Source: Rhizobium sp. CCGE 510 (GTDB taxonomy: Bacteria > Pseudomonadota > Alphaproteobacteria > Rhizobiales > Rhizobiaceae). Taken from it: a stretch of 62,614 nt of DNA. The translations under genes and the position numbers were made by a program. The stretch covers positions 1 through 62,614 of the forward strand of contig NZ_AEYF01000020.1 of the NCBI RefSeq assembly GCF_000292525.1, read 5' to 3'. Below are positions 9,473 to 17,864 of the stretch, in pieces. The notes under the pieces are model-generated. The model did no database searches, was not told where the DNA came from, and saw only the letters and a list, made by a program, of their open reading frames with translations. Each line of letters starts with the position of its first letter. The stretch's first letter is position 1.

Positions 9473-9760
9473 TTACCGGCTGTCAGCCGCATGGCCGGCA
9501 TCGTCCTCATGATCATCGATCGCCACACCTGCTTCCAGCGCTGCGAGGATAAAGGCCTGCCTCACCGCCTCGGCCGGCATTCGCCCGGCAAGCCAGGCGC
9601 AGCAGAAATCGATGGCTCTCTGCTGATGAACGCCGTCATGGATCGGCCAGTCGGAGACAAGTGCATAAAGCGCATCCTGCGGTGAGCGGAGAACCAGCCG
9701 TTCACCAGTATCGAGGTCGATGGAAATGGAGTTTTCCCAGAAGGCGGAATGGTCGCTAAT
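9473..9760 (-). pseudogene. DUF982-like small protein without a normal start codon
   Basis: Reading the minus strand from 9760 to the TAA at 9473 gives about 95 residues that match the DUF982 pattern by eye: FWENSISIDLDTGERLVL, then SPQDALYALVSDWPIHDG, then RAIDFCCAWLAGRMPAEA, then RQAFILAALEAGV. The frame is open back to a TAG at 9796-9794 but contains no ATG, GTG or TTG before the domain. An ATT at 9760-9758 sits where the start should be, about 8 nt after AGGTG. Either this is a rare ATT start or the ATG has mutated and the gene is dead. Confidence 0.55.
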
Positions 9761-9781
9761 GGCAGTCGCACCTGCATCTGA

Positions 9782-10753
9782 ATGGACAGGAAACTAACTG
9801 CGGAAGGCCGATCACGGTTCCACTGCAAGGCCGGTGGCAGCGCCAGCGCTCGAAGAGGGGTAGCTGCCAACGCCGGAGAGAGCCTCACTCTGAGGCGCGG
9901 AAGCCGAAGGACCAGCGCCCTTGGCGGGTCTATCTCGTCGGTCTGGCTCAATGACGCTAGCACGGTGGGTGTCGGCGCCTCCGGCGGCATCGTCGGACTT
10001 TTCGCGGCCGTCATCGTTGGGAGCATCCGTTTCCGGTCGACGCCGATTGCATCCTCCCTGCAAATGGGAGCCATTCAGATTCTGGTCCCCTCGCTGTTGC
10101 CGATCTTCAACTCTGCGAGAGACGGTCAAACCATCGATTATGCCGGCCATTTCGGCGGTGCCGTGACCGGCGCGGCACTGTCGCTTCTACTGTTGACCTT
10201 CTGGCCGCGGGAGCGTCCGACACCTCGTTATGACAGAGTGGCGATCGCCTTTAGCGCCGCATTCGTGATCATTGCGGCGGGAGCGCTGTGGCCCATCATC
10301 AATGCGCGGCACTTCTATCTCACCGATCCGATCGCCAACTATTTCGGCGGCAGGTATCAGCAGGCGATAACGGGATTTGATACAGAGGCAAATCTGAACG
10401 GAACCAGGGCTCCCTATGCTCGCGTCTGGCGCTATTTCGCTCAAACCAGAGTGGGTGATCCGAAGGCGCTGGACGATCTCAGAGCCGCCGCCGACACGGC
10501 TGATAAAACTGCATGGCCCTATCCCATCTACCGCCTTTTCCTCGGCGAACTGAAGCCCGTGGAGATGGTGTTCAAGGCCGCCGACAGCAACCAGATTTGC
10601 GAGGCGATCTTCTACAGCGGCGAATGGTACCTGTTTTCAGGCGCCACGGAAGAAGCGCGCCGGCGGTTCCGAGGCGCCTTGCTGTCCTGCCCGAGCACCT
10701 TCATTGAGCACGAGGCGGCAGGATACGAACTGGCCAAGCTCAAAGCGAAATGA
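9782..10753 (+). pseudogene. 5'-truncated rhomboid-type intramembrane protease
   Basis: The 323-codon frame contains the second half of a rhomboid protease. GASGG carries the nucleophile S67, and a later helix, DYAGHFGGAVTGAALS, carries H123. A C-terminal soluble part (about residues 185-323) resembles a short helical-repeat domain. The first four membrane segments of a rhomboid are missing. The first 48 residues or so are arginine- and serine-rich and partly overlap a degenerate palindromic repeat near 9875-9915. The gene is therefore probably a remnant, although the frame stays open. Confidence 0.6.
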
Positions 10754-10790
10754 TCACACGCAGCCACGCCGGCGCCGTACCTCAAGAGAG

Positions 10791-10829
10791 TCTCACCTGA
10801 GGCGCCCCGCAGGGGCCTCAGGACGAGGC
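10791..10829. repeat. palindromic intergenic repeat
   Basis: This copy of the recurring repeat lies between the convergent rhomboid remnant and a lipoprotein gene. It contains the core CTGAGGCGCCCCGCAGGGG followed by CCTCAGGACGAGG, which folds into a GC-rich stem. A role as a bidirectional terminator is plausible. Confidence 0.6.
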
Positions 10830-10870
10830 GGATGCGCAGGCCTGGCGGCCCCATCCTGCGCGCCGTGCCA

Positions 10871-11212
10871 TTAACTCGGCAGCTTGCAGCCCTTGCTCAT
10901 ACCGGCGGACTGCATAGCGGAAACCTTGCCTTTTGATGCAGCAATTTCGCCTTCCTTGTCTCCCCCGGCAACACTGCCGATCGGGACGCCGACGAGGAAG
11001 ACGCCGAAAGCATCGCCGTTCGCTGCGCTGATCTGCTGCTTGGACAGATCGTCGAGCTTGGCCTTCTCTTTCTTGAGCTGTACGGCGAGCGCTTCGCAAC
11101 TGAGGTTCGTATAGGCCGCCATCGGAATATCGACCTGCACGATGGCGTCAGGACGTTTGGCGCAGCCGGCGAGTGCCGCCGTCGCCGCAAATGCAATGAT
11201 GATCTTGTTCAT
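10871..11212 (-). CDS. small putative lipoprotein
   Basis: This 113-residue protein has a signal and the lipobox LAGC (C17). A charged, probably helical or coiled segment follows (LKKEKAKLDDLSKQQ), then a short hydrophobic stretch rich in Gly and Val (VFLVGVPIGSVAGG). It may be a lipid-anchored envelope protein with a membrane-associated hairpin. It is unlike the lipoprotein pair at 8-9 kb. Function is unknown. Confidence 0.7.
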   Translation of the reverse strand: MNKIIIAFAATAALAGCAKRPDAIVQVDIPMAAYTNLSCEALAVQLKKEKAKLDDLSKQQISAANGDAFGVFLVGVPIGSVAGGDKEGEIAASKGKVSAMQSAGMSKGCKLPS

Positions 11213-11436
11213 GAATGGTCCCCGATTCCCGCAGCAGCTGTAACATTGCCGCCCGCAATGCGGGAGATGGCCTGACCTTCAACCACAGACTTTTATTATT
11301 CATTTGAGAGAATCCGGTTGCAGGTCTTTGAAGCAGGTACCGCCATCAATTATTCGCCATCCCGAACGATTCATTCGTTTCCCTTTTGTACTCTTCCCCT
11401 CTTCCCTTTCGCGCTGACTCTCTCCATATTCGCGCC

Positions 11437-14403
11437 ATGGCCAAATCTCCGAAGAAATCCCCCGCCCCGAATGGCTTCGAGGAAGCCCCTCAATCGTCCT
11501 TCGAGGGCGCGCCGCTCTCCGGCTCCGTCGCCGACTGGGTGAAGCAGCTGGAGGCCGATGCCGAAGCTTCCGGCGTCGAGACCCAGCGCCAGATCGCCTC
11601 CAAGGCGGGCAAGCATCGGAAGAAGGTCGAGATCGCCGCATCGAAATCGGCGCGCGGCACCTCCATGGGCGGCTCCACCGATCCGAAGACGCGCGCCGCC
11701 GCCGGCCTCAACCCGGTCTCCGGCATGGATACGACGCTGGAGGAGGCCTCGTCGCTGCAGGCCGGCACCGCCGTCACCGCCACGGTGGAGGCGCTGTCGG
11801 CGTTGATCGAGAGCGGCAATCCGCTGCACAAGAACGGCAAGATCTGGACGCCGCACCGCCCTGCCCGGCCCGACAAATCCGAAGGCGGCATTACGATCCG
11901 GATGCGGTCGGACTACGAGCCGGCCGGCGACCAGCCCACCGCCATCCGCGATCTCGTCGAGGGGCTGGAGAATGGCGACCGCAGCCAGGTGCTGCTCGGC
12001 GTCACCGGCTCCGGCAAGACCTTCACCATGGCCAAGGTGATCGAGGCGACGCAGCGCCCGGCCGTCATCCTGGCGCCGAACAAGACGCTGGCTGCCCAGC
12101 TCTATTCCGAATTCAAGAACTTCTTCCCCGACAATGCGGTGGAATATTTCGTTTCCTACTATGATTATTACCAGCCGGAAGCCTATGTGCCGCGCTCCGA
12201 CACCTATATCGAGAAGGAAAGCTCGATCAACGAGCAGATCGACCGCATGCGCCACTCGGCGACACGCTCGCTGCTCGAGCGCGACGACTGCATCATCGTC
12301 GCCTCGGTCTCCTGCATTTACGGTATCGGCTCGGTCGAGACCTATACGGCGATGACCTTCCAGATGTCGGTCGGCGACCGGCTCGACCAGCGCCAGTTGC
12401 TGGCCGATCTCGTCGCCCAGCAATACAAGCGCCGCGACATGGATTTCACCCGCGGTTCCTTCCGGGTGCGTGGCGATACGATCGAGCTCTTCCCCGCCCA
12501 CTTGGAGGATGCCGCCTGGCGCATCTCGATGTTCGGCGACGAGATCGACGCCATCACCGAGTTCGACCCGCTGACCGGCCAGAAGGTCGGCGACCTGAAA
12601 TCGGTGAAGATCTACGCCAATTCGCACTATGTCACCCCACGCCCGACGCTGAACGGCGCCATCAAGTCGATCAAGGAGGAGCTCAGGCTTCGCCTCGCCG
12701 AGCTCGAAAAGGCCGGTCGCCTGCTGGAAGCCCAGCGCCTGGAGCAGCGCACCCGCTACGATATCGAAATGCTCGAAGCCACCGGCTCCTGCCAGGGCAT
12801 CGAGAACTATTCGCGTTATCTCACCGGCCGCGATCCCGGCGATCCGCCGCCGACCCTGTTCGAATACATTCCCGACAACGCCCTCGTCTTCATCGACGAG
12901 AGCCATGTCACCGTGCCGCAGATCGGCGGCATGTACCGAGGCGACTTCCGGCGCAAGGCGACGCTGGCCGAATACGGCTTCCGCCTGCCCTCCTGCATGG
13001 ACAACCGGCCGCTGCGCTTCGAGGAATGGGACGCCATGCGCCCCGACACCATCGCCGTTTCGGCCACCCCCGGCGGCTGGGAGATGGAACAGTCAGGCGG
13101 CGTCTTCGCCGAACAGGTGATCCGGCCCACGGGCCTGATCGATCCGCCGGTCGAGGTCCGCTCGGCCCGCAGCCAGGTTGACGACGTGCTCGGAGAAATC
13201 CGCGAAACATCGGCCAAGGGCTACCGCACCCTCTGCACCGTGCTGACCAAGCGCATGGCCGAGGATCTCACCGAATATTTGCATGAGCAGGGCGTGCGCG
13301 TCCGCTACATGCACTCCGACATCGATACCTTGGAGCGCATCGAGATCCTCCGTGATCTGCGCCTCGGCGCCTTCGACGTGCTCGTCGGCATCAACCTTTT
13401 GCGCGAGGGCCTCGACATTCCTGAATGCGGTTTCGTCGCCATCCTCGACGCCGACAAGGAAGGTTTTCTGCGCTCCGAGACATCGCTGATCCAGACCATT
13501 GGTCGTGCCGCGCGTAACGTCGACGGCAAGGTCATCCTCTATGCCGACCAAATCACCGGCTCGATGAAGCGGGCGATGGAGGAAACCAGCCGCCGCCGCG
13601 AAAAGCAGATGATCTATAACCAGGAGCACGGCATCACCCCGGAATCGGTGAAAGCCAGGATCTCCGACATCCTCGACTCGGTCTACGAACGCGACCACGT
13701 CCGCGCCGATATCTCAGGCGTCTCCGGCAAGGGCTTCGCCGATGGCGGCAACCTCGTCGGCAACAACCTGCAGACCCATCTCAACGCCCTCGAAAAGAGC
13801 ATGCGCGACGCCGCCGCCGACCTCGACTTCGAAAAAGCCGCCCGCCTCCGCGACGAAATCAAACGCCTCAAGGCCGCCGAGCTGGCGGTCATGGACGATC
13901 CGATGGCGCGCGAGGAAGCGAAGGCTATGGAATGTGGCAAAAGGAACGGAAAAGCCAGCCGCGAGTCTATCTCCCCACCTGTGGGGGAGATGTCCGGCAG
14001 GACAGAGGGGGGCGCCACAACCTCCAAGTCTCTCTTCCAGAAACCCTCCAACGACGACATGGGCCCAGGCACCGACACCGCCACCCCCCTCTTCCGCAAA
14101 CCCCATCTCGACGACATGGGCCGCGACATCTCCGAACCCGCTAGGAAGACCCTCTTCCGCAAAAACGACCTCGACGAAATGACGGTCGGTAGGACGGAAA
14201 AGCCAGTCACGGGGCAAGTGCCGGAAAAGCCGGATGCCGCCAAGGGCACGAAGCGGTTTTCACCTTTGCTGGAGGGCCAGCCGGAGCGCGATGATGTGCG
14301 GCCGGTCGTGCGCGGGAAGACGGGGGTTGGGAGCTATGAGGATGCGGGCGAGCAGAAGCGCAAGGGGCGGACGAAGGGGAAGACTGGGCGGCCGGGGCGG
14401 TGA
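11437..14403 (+). CDS. uvrB: UvrABC excinuclease subunit B with long extensions
   Basis: UvrB is the damage-verifying helicase subunit of nucleotide excision repair; it works with UvrA and UvrC. From the ATG at 11437 the protein has 988 residues against about 670 in E. coli. The UvrB core starts at about residue 156 ([12 protein letters not shown]). Walker A is GVTGSGKT (about 188-195), the DESH box is at about 487 and the C-terminal UVR domain is at about 779-815. An N-terminal extension of 155 residues and a C-terminal tail of about 170 residues are extra. The tail contains a palindromic-repeat insertion and three copies of an LF-K-D-M motif. The stop is 1 bp from the convergent dCTP deaminase stop. 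Confidence 0.97.
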   Translation: MAKSPKKSPAPNGFEEAPQSSFEGAPLSGSVADWVKQLEADAEASGVETQRQIASKAGKHRKKVEIAASKSARGTSMGGSTDPKTRAAAGLNPVSGMDTTLEEASSLQAGTAVTATVEALSALIESGNPLHKNGKIWTPHRPARPDKSEGGITIRMRSDYEPAGDQPTAIRDLVEGLENGDRSQVLLGVTGSGKTFTMAKVIEATQRPAVILAPNKTLAAQLYSEFKNFFPDNAVEYFVSYYDYYQPEAYVPRSDTYIEKESSINEQIDRMRHSATRSLLERDDCIIVASVSCIYGIGSVETYTAMTFQMSVGDRLDQRQLLADLVAQQYKRRDMDFTRGSFRVRGDTIELFPAHLEDAAWRISMFGDEIDAITEFDPLTGQKVGDLKSVKIYANSHYVTPRPTLNGAIKSIKEELRLRLAELEKAGRLLEAQRLEQRTRYDIEMLEATGSCQGIENYSRYLTGRDPGDPPPTLFEYIPDNALVFIDESHVTVPQIGGMYRGDFRRKATLAEYGFRLPSCMDNRPLRFEEWDAMRPDTIAVSATPGGWEMEQSGGVFAEQVIRPTGLIDPPVEVRSARSQVDDVLGEIRETSAKGYRTLCTVLTKRMAEDLTEYLHEQGVRVRYMHSDIDTLERIEILRDLRLGAFDVLVGINLLREGLDIPECGFVAILDADKEGFLRSETSLIQTIGRAARNVDGKVILYADQITGSMKRAMEETSRRREKQMIYNQEHGITPESVKARISDILDSVYERDHVRADISGVSGKGFADGGNLVGNNLQTHLNALEKSMRDAAADLDFEKAARLRDEIKRLKAAELAVMDDPMAREEAKAMECGKRNGKASRESISPPVGEMSGRTEGGATTSKSLFQKPSNDDMGPGTDTATPLFRKPHLDDMGRDISEPARKTLFRKNDLDEMTVGRTEKPVTGQVPEKPDAAKGTKRFSPLLEGQPERDDVRPVVRGKTGVGSYEDAGEQKRKGRTKGKTGRPGR
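13970..14016. repeat. palindromic repeat inserted in frame in uvrB
   Basis: This GC-rich element sits inside the uvrB coding sequence. It forms a CTCCCCAC/GTGGGGGAG stem followed by a second stem, TGTCCGGCAGGACA. It is translated as [15 protein letters not shown] at about residues 845-860. The same DNA motif is known to me as a common rhizobial intergenic repeat of the RIME type. Because it keeps the frame and lies in the disordered tail, the protein should tolerate it. Confidence 0.7.
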
Positions 14404-14404
14404 T

Positions 14405-15907
14405 TTAATTGGCTTGAGAAGAAGTTACCAGCTGCGAAATGATGCTCGAATCCTCATTCTCAATATAAGCAGCGCTTTTATCTTCAATCATAGGAAGAGG
14501 GTCTCCATGATACCACTCTTTGCGTTTACCGCTGCTCATCTTGCGAGAGCGTTTTTCAAAAATATCCCGGTAGCGGCGAGGCGAAATGCCAACGAACGGC
14601 CTAAACAAGACCTTCTTATCCGCAAGATCGTCGTCGAAAGTTATTGAATCAGCATTAAGTTCCACTGCGTAACTTTTGGGATACGGTTCAAGATACACTA
14701 GAGATTTGATTCCAGATGACACAATATGCTTTGCACACATGTGACATGGAAATGTTGTGCAATACATGGTTGCTCTTTTCACCGAATTCCCTAGTCTCGC
14801 AGCATCTGTGATCGCAGACATTTCTGCGTGAATCATTCTGCCAAACTCGATAATATCCATTATCTGTGACTCTCGAATGCTTTCGTCTGCCATTATGGTT
14901 CGCAACTGATCTATTGCGTTATTCTTGGCAGCAAGCTCTTCAGACAAGAAACCTGAACTACTCATTCGAGAAACTAAATCGTAAAGTATCTGGAGCTTAC
15001 GCGACTGATTGGCGTCGTTTCCACGCTCAAAGTCACGTTGCGCGCTTTCTCCATCTTCAGCCCAGTATGTTCCTCCAAACGCTTTGGGCACCTCATTGCA
15101 GCCCATAGCAACGATTTCACCAGCATCGGTAAATATTGATGCACCTACCTGTCTTGAGAGGTCGATCGAGCGGAGCGAGGCCGCAGCAGCGGTATACATC
15201 CCGTACTCCATCTTTGTTGGAGAACGACCGTTATGCCCAAACAGCGCTTCAAAGAAACGGCGCAATGTATCTTCGATACTTCTCTTATTCATTCCATATA
15301 TAAATACGTCACCGAGATGGAATATATTTGAAATCTTCTGACCAAAACTACCGGTCCCTTCATCGAAATCCTTTTTTATGAGATCGATTGCCTCTTTCTC
15401 ACATTCATCCTTGTCACGAGTCGTTTCATCGAAATCCTTTATCTTACTCGAAATATCTGTCCTCCGCTCTTTTTCAGAGGCGGAAACCGAAATCTGTATG
15501 AACTTGCGTCCATACGTTTTTCGCATAAGCTCGATCTCCTCAGGCCTTTTAAACTGGCGAATTACATAGGCGTGCCCCAAAGCCGGTTTTTCAACGCTTC
15601 CTGTGATTCCGGTTCGTTCATCTCTAATCTTTGCGACAGCAAGCGCTGCGAGCGCTGCTGAACTACCTGCGATTTCACAGACTTTATCAGCATAAGCGAT
15701 AAGCGAGTGATACTTCGCGCTGTATGAATTCTGCTCAATGGTCACATCAGTTTTGATTGCAACCATCAACTCGGTAATACGGAGTGGAACTGAAATGTAT
15801 CCTAAGTGCTTAAGTTCTTTGACGATGACTGCCTGCACATAATCCAGATCAACGCCTATAGGACCCACAAGCCCAATAAAAAGTTCCGGTTTATTGGCGT
15901 CAGCCAT
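14405..15907 (-). CDS. anti-phage dCTP deaminase (AvcD-like), two-domain
   Basis: This 500-residue protein starts at the ATG at 15907. The N-terminal half resembles a P-loop kinase domain but the loop is degenerate (GLVGPIGVD, residues 12-20, without GKS/T). The C-terminal half is a zinc-dependent deoxycytidylate deaminase: H360-A-E362 gives the zinc ligand and catalytic acid, and PCHMC gives ligands C388 and C391. This architecture is that of defence dCTP/dCMP deaminases (AvcD family), which deplete deoxycytidine nucleotides during phage infection. The gene is AT-rich relative to its neighbours, stops 1 bp from the uvrB stop and is probably a horizontally acquired insert. Confidence 0.85.
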   Translation of the reverse strand: MADANKPELFIGLVGPIGVDLDYVQAVIVKELKHLGYISVPLRITELMVAIKTDVTIEQNSYSAKYHSLIAYADKVCEIAGSSAALAALAVAKIRDERTGITGSVEKPALGHAYVIRQFKRPEEIELMRKTYGRKFIQISVSASEKERRTDISSKIKDFDETTRDKDECEKEAIDLIKKDFDEGTGSFGQKISNIFHLGDVFIYGMNKRSIEDTLRRFFEALFGHNGRSPTKMEYGMYTAAAASLRSIDLSRQVGASIFTDAGEIVAMGCNEVPKAFGGTYWAEDGESAQRDFERGNDANQSRKLQILYDLVSRMSSSGFLSEELAAKNNAIDQLRTIMADESIRESQIMDIIEFGRMIHAEMSAITDAARLGNSVKRATMYCTTFPCHMCAKHIVSSGIKSLVYLEPYPKSYAVELNADSITFDDDLADKKVLFRPFVGISPRRYRDIFEKRSRKMSSGKRKEWYHGDPLPMIEDKSAAYIENEDSSIISQLVTSSQAN

Positions 15908-16029
15908 ACGATTCCCCGCAGCGACAAGCATTGATAAATTGTGAATCAAACGGCGAATAAACCGCTAGGGATATACGCGACTCGCAGCTATCATGAATGC
16001 GTCCATAGCAACCTTTGGTGGAGGCGACA

Positions 16030-16224
16030 TTGTCAAAAAAGAGCAATGAAGTAAAGGATGCAAACGACGCCATTGCTTCACATGGTGAATGGCTTCAGAG
16101 GCAGCTGCATGTAGCAGCAGAAAATCTAAGTAAAAGGCCTACTGAAAGACGCGGCCCCTTCGAGGTCAGCGACCGGATTATAAACGACTTAAACGAAAGG
16201 TTTTCAGTAAAGTCCGGAAACTAA
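16030..16224 (+). CDS. small hypothetical protein divergent from the dCTP deaminase gene
   Basis: This 64-residue charged, helical protein starts at a TTG at 16030 with a strong GGTGGAGG ribosome site five bases upstream; TTG at 16015 or GTG at 16018 are alternatives. It has no recognised domain or signal. It lies head-to-head with the dCTP deaminase gene, and its AT-rich base use matches that gene rather than the flanks. It may belong to the same insert. A regulatory or antitoxin role would be inference only. Confidence 0.5.
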   Translation: MSKKSNEVKDANDAIASHGEWLQRQLHVAAENLSKRPTERRGPFEVSDRIINDLNERFSVKSGN

Positions 16225-16362
16225 GTCTACATATTTTTCGGATTTTTGCTTTTCGTTTTTCTGCCCAAGGCAATTATCGACAAACTATACCTTTTCAATA
16301 TTCCGGTGGCGAGTGTGTGGTTTATTGACGAGCGATACAGTCTAGGTTGCAGTTTGCTGAAG

Positions 16363-16580
16363 ATTCCAGACCTCTGCATCGACCGCTTTCCCCTCCGCCA
16401 CCGAAATTATCGCCCTCTGGTTCGCCGCCTTTTGCCCCGCGCCCCGCGCGACTTCACGCCCATCCTCTCCAACAGCCTCGCCCATATCGGCGCCTACCAC
16501 GATACGCTCATCGACTTCGTCAACGTCGCATGAGATAGCGGCATTCATACCCCCATCCCCGACACCTCAGTTCATCGGCA
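16363..16580 (+). pseudogene. 5' fragment of a GNAT acetyltransferase gene
   Basis: This stretch is a degenerate copy of the first 210 bases or so of the intact GNAT gene at 17100. The two share long blocks such as CCCCGCGCGACTTC, CATATCGGCGCCTACCACGA and GACTTCGTCAACGTCGC-type runs. The copy has lost its start codon (ATT replaces ATG), has indels, and meets an in-frame TGA shortly after the shared FVNVA segment. It is a dead paralogue. Confidence 0.75.
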
Positions 16581-16592
16581 AAAAAACCCACA

Positions 16593-17024
16593 ATGTCCGA
16601 CACCATCCTACGCTACCTCCCAGCCAACCCGTCTTGGCAACCCTCCCCGGAAACCGCCACCAAGGCGGTCTCCTTGCTGGAAACAATCATCCCCGGGGCG
16701 GACGACGTGAAAGCGAGCTTCGCGGATGAGATCAGGTTCTACGATCCCGGCGAAAACTGGTCTGGAGTGGCGTGCAGCCGAAGATGGTGGGGCGATGCGA
16801 TGGAGGCGGCTTCTACCGATGGGTTCAAAGACCTCAACACCGTGGCCCCTTGCTGCGGCGCCGCCGTATCATTGAACGACTTGCGGTATATCTGGCCCGC
16901 CGCGTTCGGCCGCTTTGCTCTCGAGGCCCACAATCCAGGCATCGGCGATACCACCGAGGAGCAGGATAGGAAGATGGCTGAATGCCTTGGAGCGCCATTG
17001 CGGAAAATATGGGGGCAGGTTTAG
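16593..17024 (+). CDS. hypothetical protein
   Basis: This soluble 143-residue protein has no signal peptide or membrane segment. It contains a tryptophan-rich patch (RRWWGDA) and a vicinal cysteine pair (VAPCCGAAVSLNDLRY). I do not recognise the family. It lies between the dead and intact copies of the same GNAT gene, so it was either caught in a local duplication or moved with the acetyltransferase. Confidence 0.65.
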   Translation: MSDTILRYLPANPSWQPSPETATKAVSLLETIIPGADDVKASFADEIRFYDPGENWSGVACSRRWWGDAMEAASTDGFKDLNTVAPCCGAAVSLNDLRYIWPAAFGRFALEAHNPGIGDTTEEQDRKMAECLGAPLRKIWGQV

Positions 17025-17099
17025 GTTATATCAGGACGCTCGCCAGGGCCTGTCACGCCAACCAAAGCGCCGCCAGCATAAGGGAAGGAGCCGCCACCC

Positions 17100-17486
17100 A
17101 TGCCAGAACTCCGCATAGACCCCTTCCCCTCCGCTAGCGAATTCAACGCCCTCTGGTCCGCCGCCTGGGGCGCGCCTGCCCCGCGCGACTTCTCCCCTAT
17201 CCTCTCCCGCAGCCTCACCCATATCGGCGCCTACCACGACAACCAGCTCGTCGGCTTCGTCAACGTCGCCTGGGATGGCGGCATTCATGCCTTCATTCTC
17301 GACACCTCGGTTCACCCTGATATGCGGCGGCAAGGGATCGCAACGCGGCTGGTCAGGGAAGCGACGCGGGTTGCGCGGGAGCGTGGCGCGGCGTGGCTGC
17401 ATGTCGATTTCGAACCGCACCTAACCGGCTTCTATCGCGCCTGCGGCTTCAGCCCCACGGAAGCAGGCCTCATCAAGCTGATGTGA
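17100..17486 (+). CDS. GNAT family N-acetyltransferase
   Basis: This 128-residue compact Gcn5-type acetyltransferase has the expected order of strands: VGFVNVAWDGG, then HAFILDTSVHPDMRRQGIAT as motif A (acetyl-CoA pyrophosphate loop R-R-Q-G-I-A), then FYRACGF near the C-terminus. It transfers acetyl from acetyl-CoA to an amine; the substrate is unknown. A fragment of a paralogous copy lies 0.7 kb upstream. Confidence 0.88.
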   Translation: MPELRIDPFPSASEFNALWSAAWGAPAPRDFSPILSRSLTHIGAYHDNQLVGFVNVAWDGGIHAFILDTSVHPDMRRQGIATRLVREATRVARERGAAWLHVDFEPHLTGFYRACGFSPTEAGLIKLM

Positions 17487-17864
17487 AGTCTCTCGCGCGG
17501 GAAGCCGGCGCAAGTCGAAGCTAGAACCAACCTGCGATAGTGGGGCGACCAATGGCGCCGCGCAGCACCACTGAAAAGTCCACAGAAAACACAATTTTAG
17601 CGAGAGCATCCCGCTCGAAATGAAAGACAATACTATTTAGGAGACCGAAGAATGGCTTTGAGTTCTCAAATTAAAATTCATTTCGCAGTATTTCATCCTT
17701 AGTTTTTCATTAAAAAAGCAATGAAAAGACACAATTCTGCATTGAAAACTTAATCGGGGATTGGCATAGATCCCCGAGGGGTTGTCGTCCGCTGAGCAAT
17801 AAAACAGTTCTTTCGCGGATTTCTCATTTTTCCGAGTACAACGCATCTTTTGGGGAAAGATAAT
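17487..17864. other. AT-rich region upstream of the RTX gene
   Basis: About 380 bp without a gene, AT-rich from about 17590. It holds two perfect 8-8-8 dyads at 17704-17727 and 17754-17777, listed separately, and a GGGGAAAG ribosome site just before the ATG at 17865. It is probably the promoter and leader of the RTX gene. Confidence 0.5.
17704..17777. promoter_or_regulatory. paired 8-8-8 dyads upstream of the RTX gene
   Basis: Two perfect inverted repeats are present: TTTTCATT/AATGAAAA (17704-17711 and 17720-17727) and TCGGGGAT/ATCCCCGA (17754-17761 and 17770-17777). Each has 8-bp arms and an 8-nt centre, and they start exactly 50 bp apart. They may be operators or leader hairpins controlling the secreted protein gene 88 bp downstream. 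Function is inferred. Confidence 0.45.

Noticed and set aside
11360..11385. LexA/SOS box upstream of uvrB
   Set aside because: GAACGATTCATTCGTTT resembles half of one, but the second GAAC or GTTC at the alphaproteobacterial spacing is missing.
11371..12906. 511-codon open frame antisense to uvrB
   Set aside because: It mirrors the high-GC codon pattern of uvrB and shows only Arg/Gly/Asp-rich low-complexity translation without any domain.
15908..16029. An AvcI-type antitoxin RNA upstream of the dCTP deaminase
   Set aside because: The gap is about 120 bp and is shared with a divergent gene; no stable structured RNA was visible by eye.
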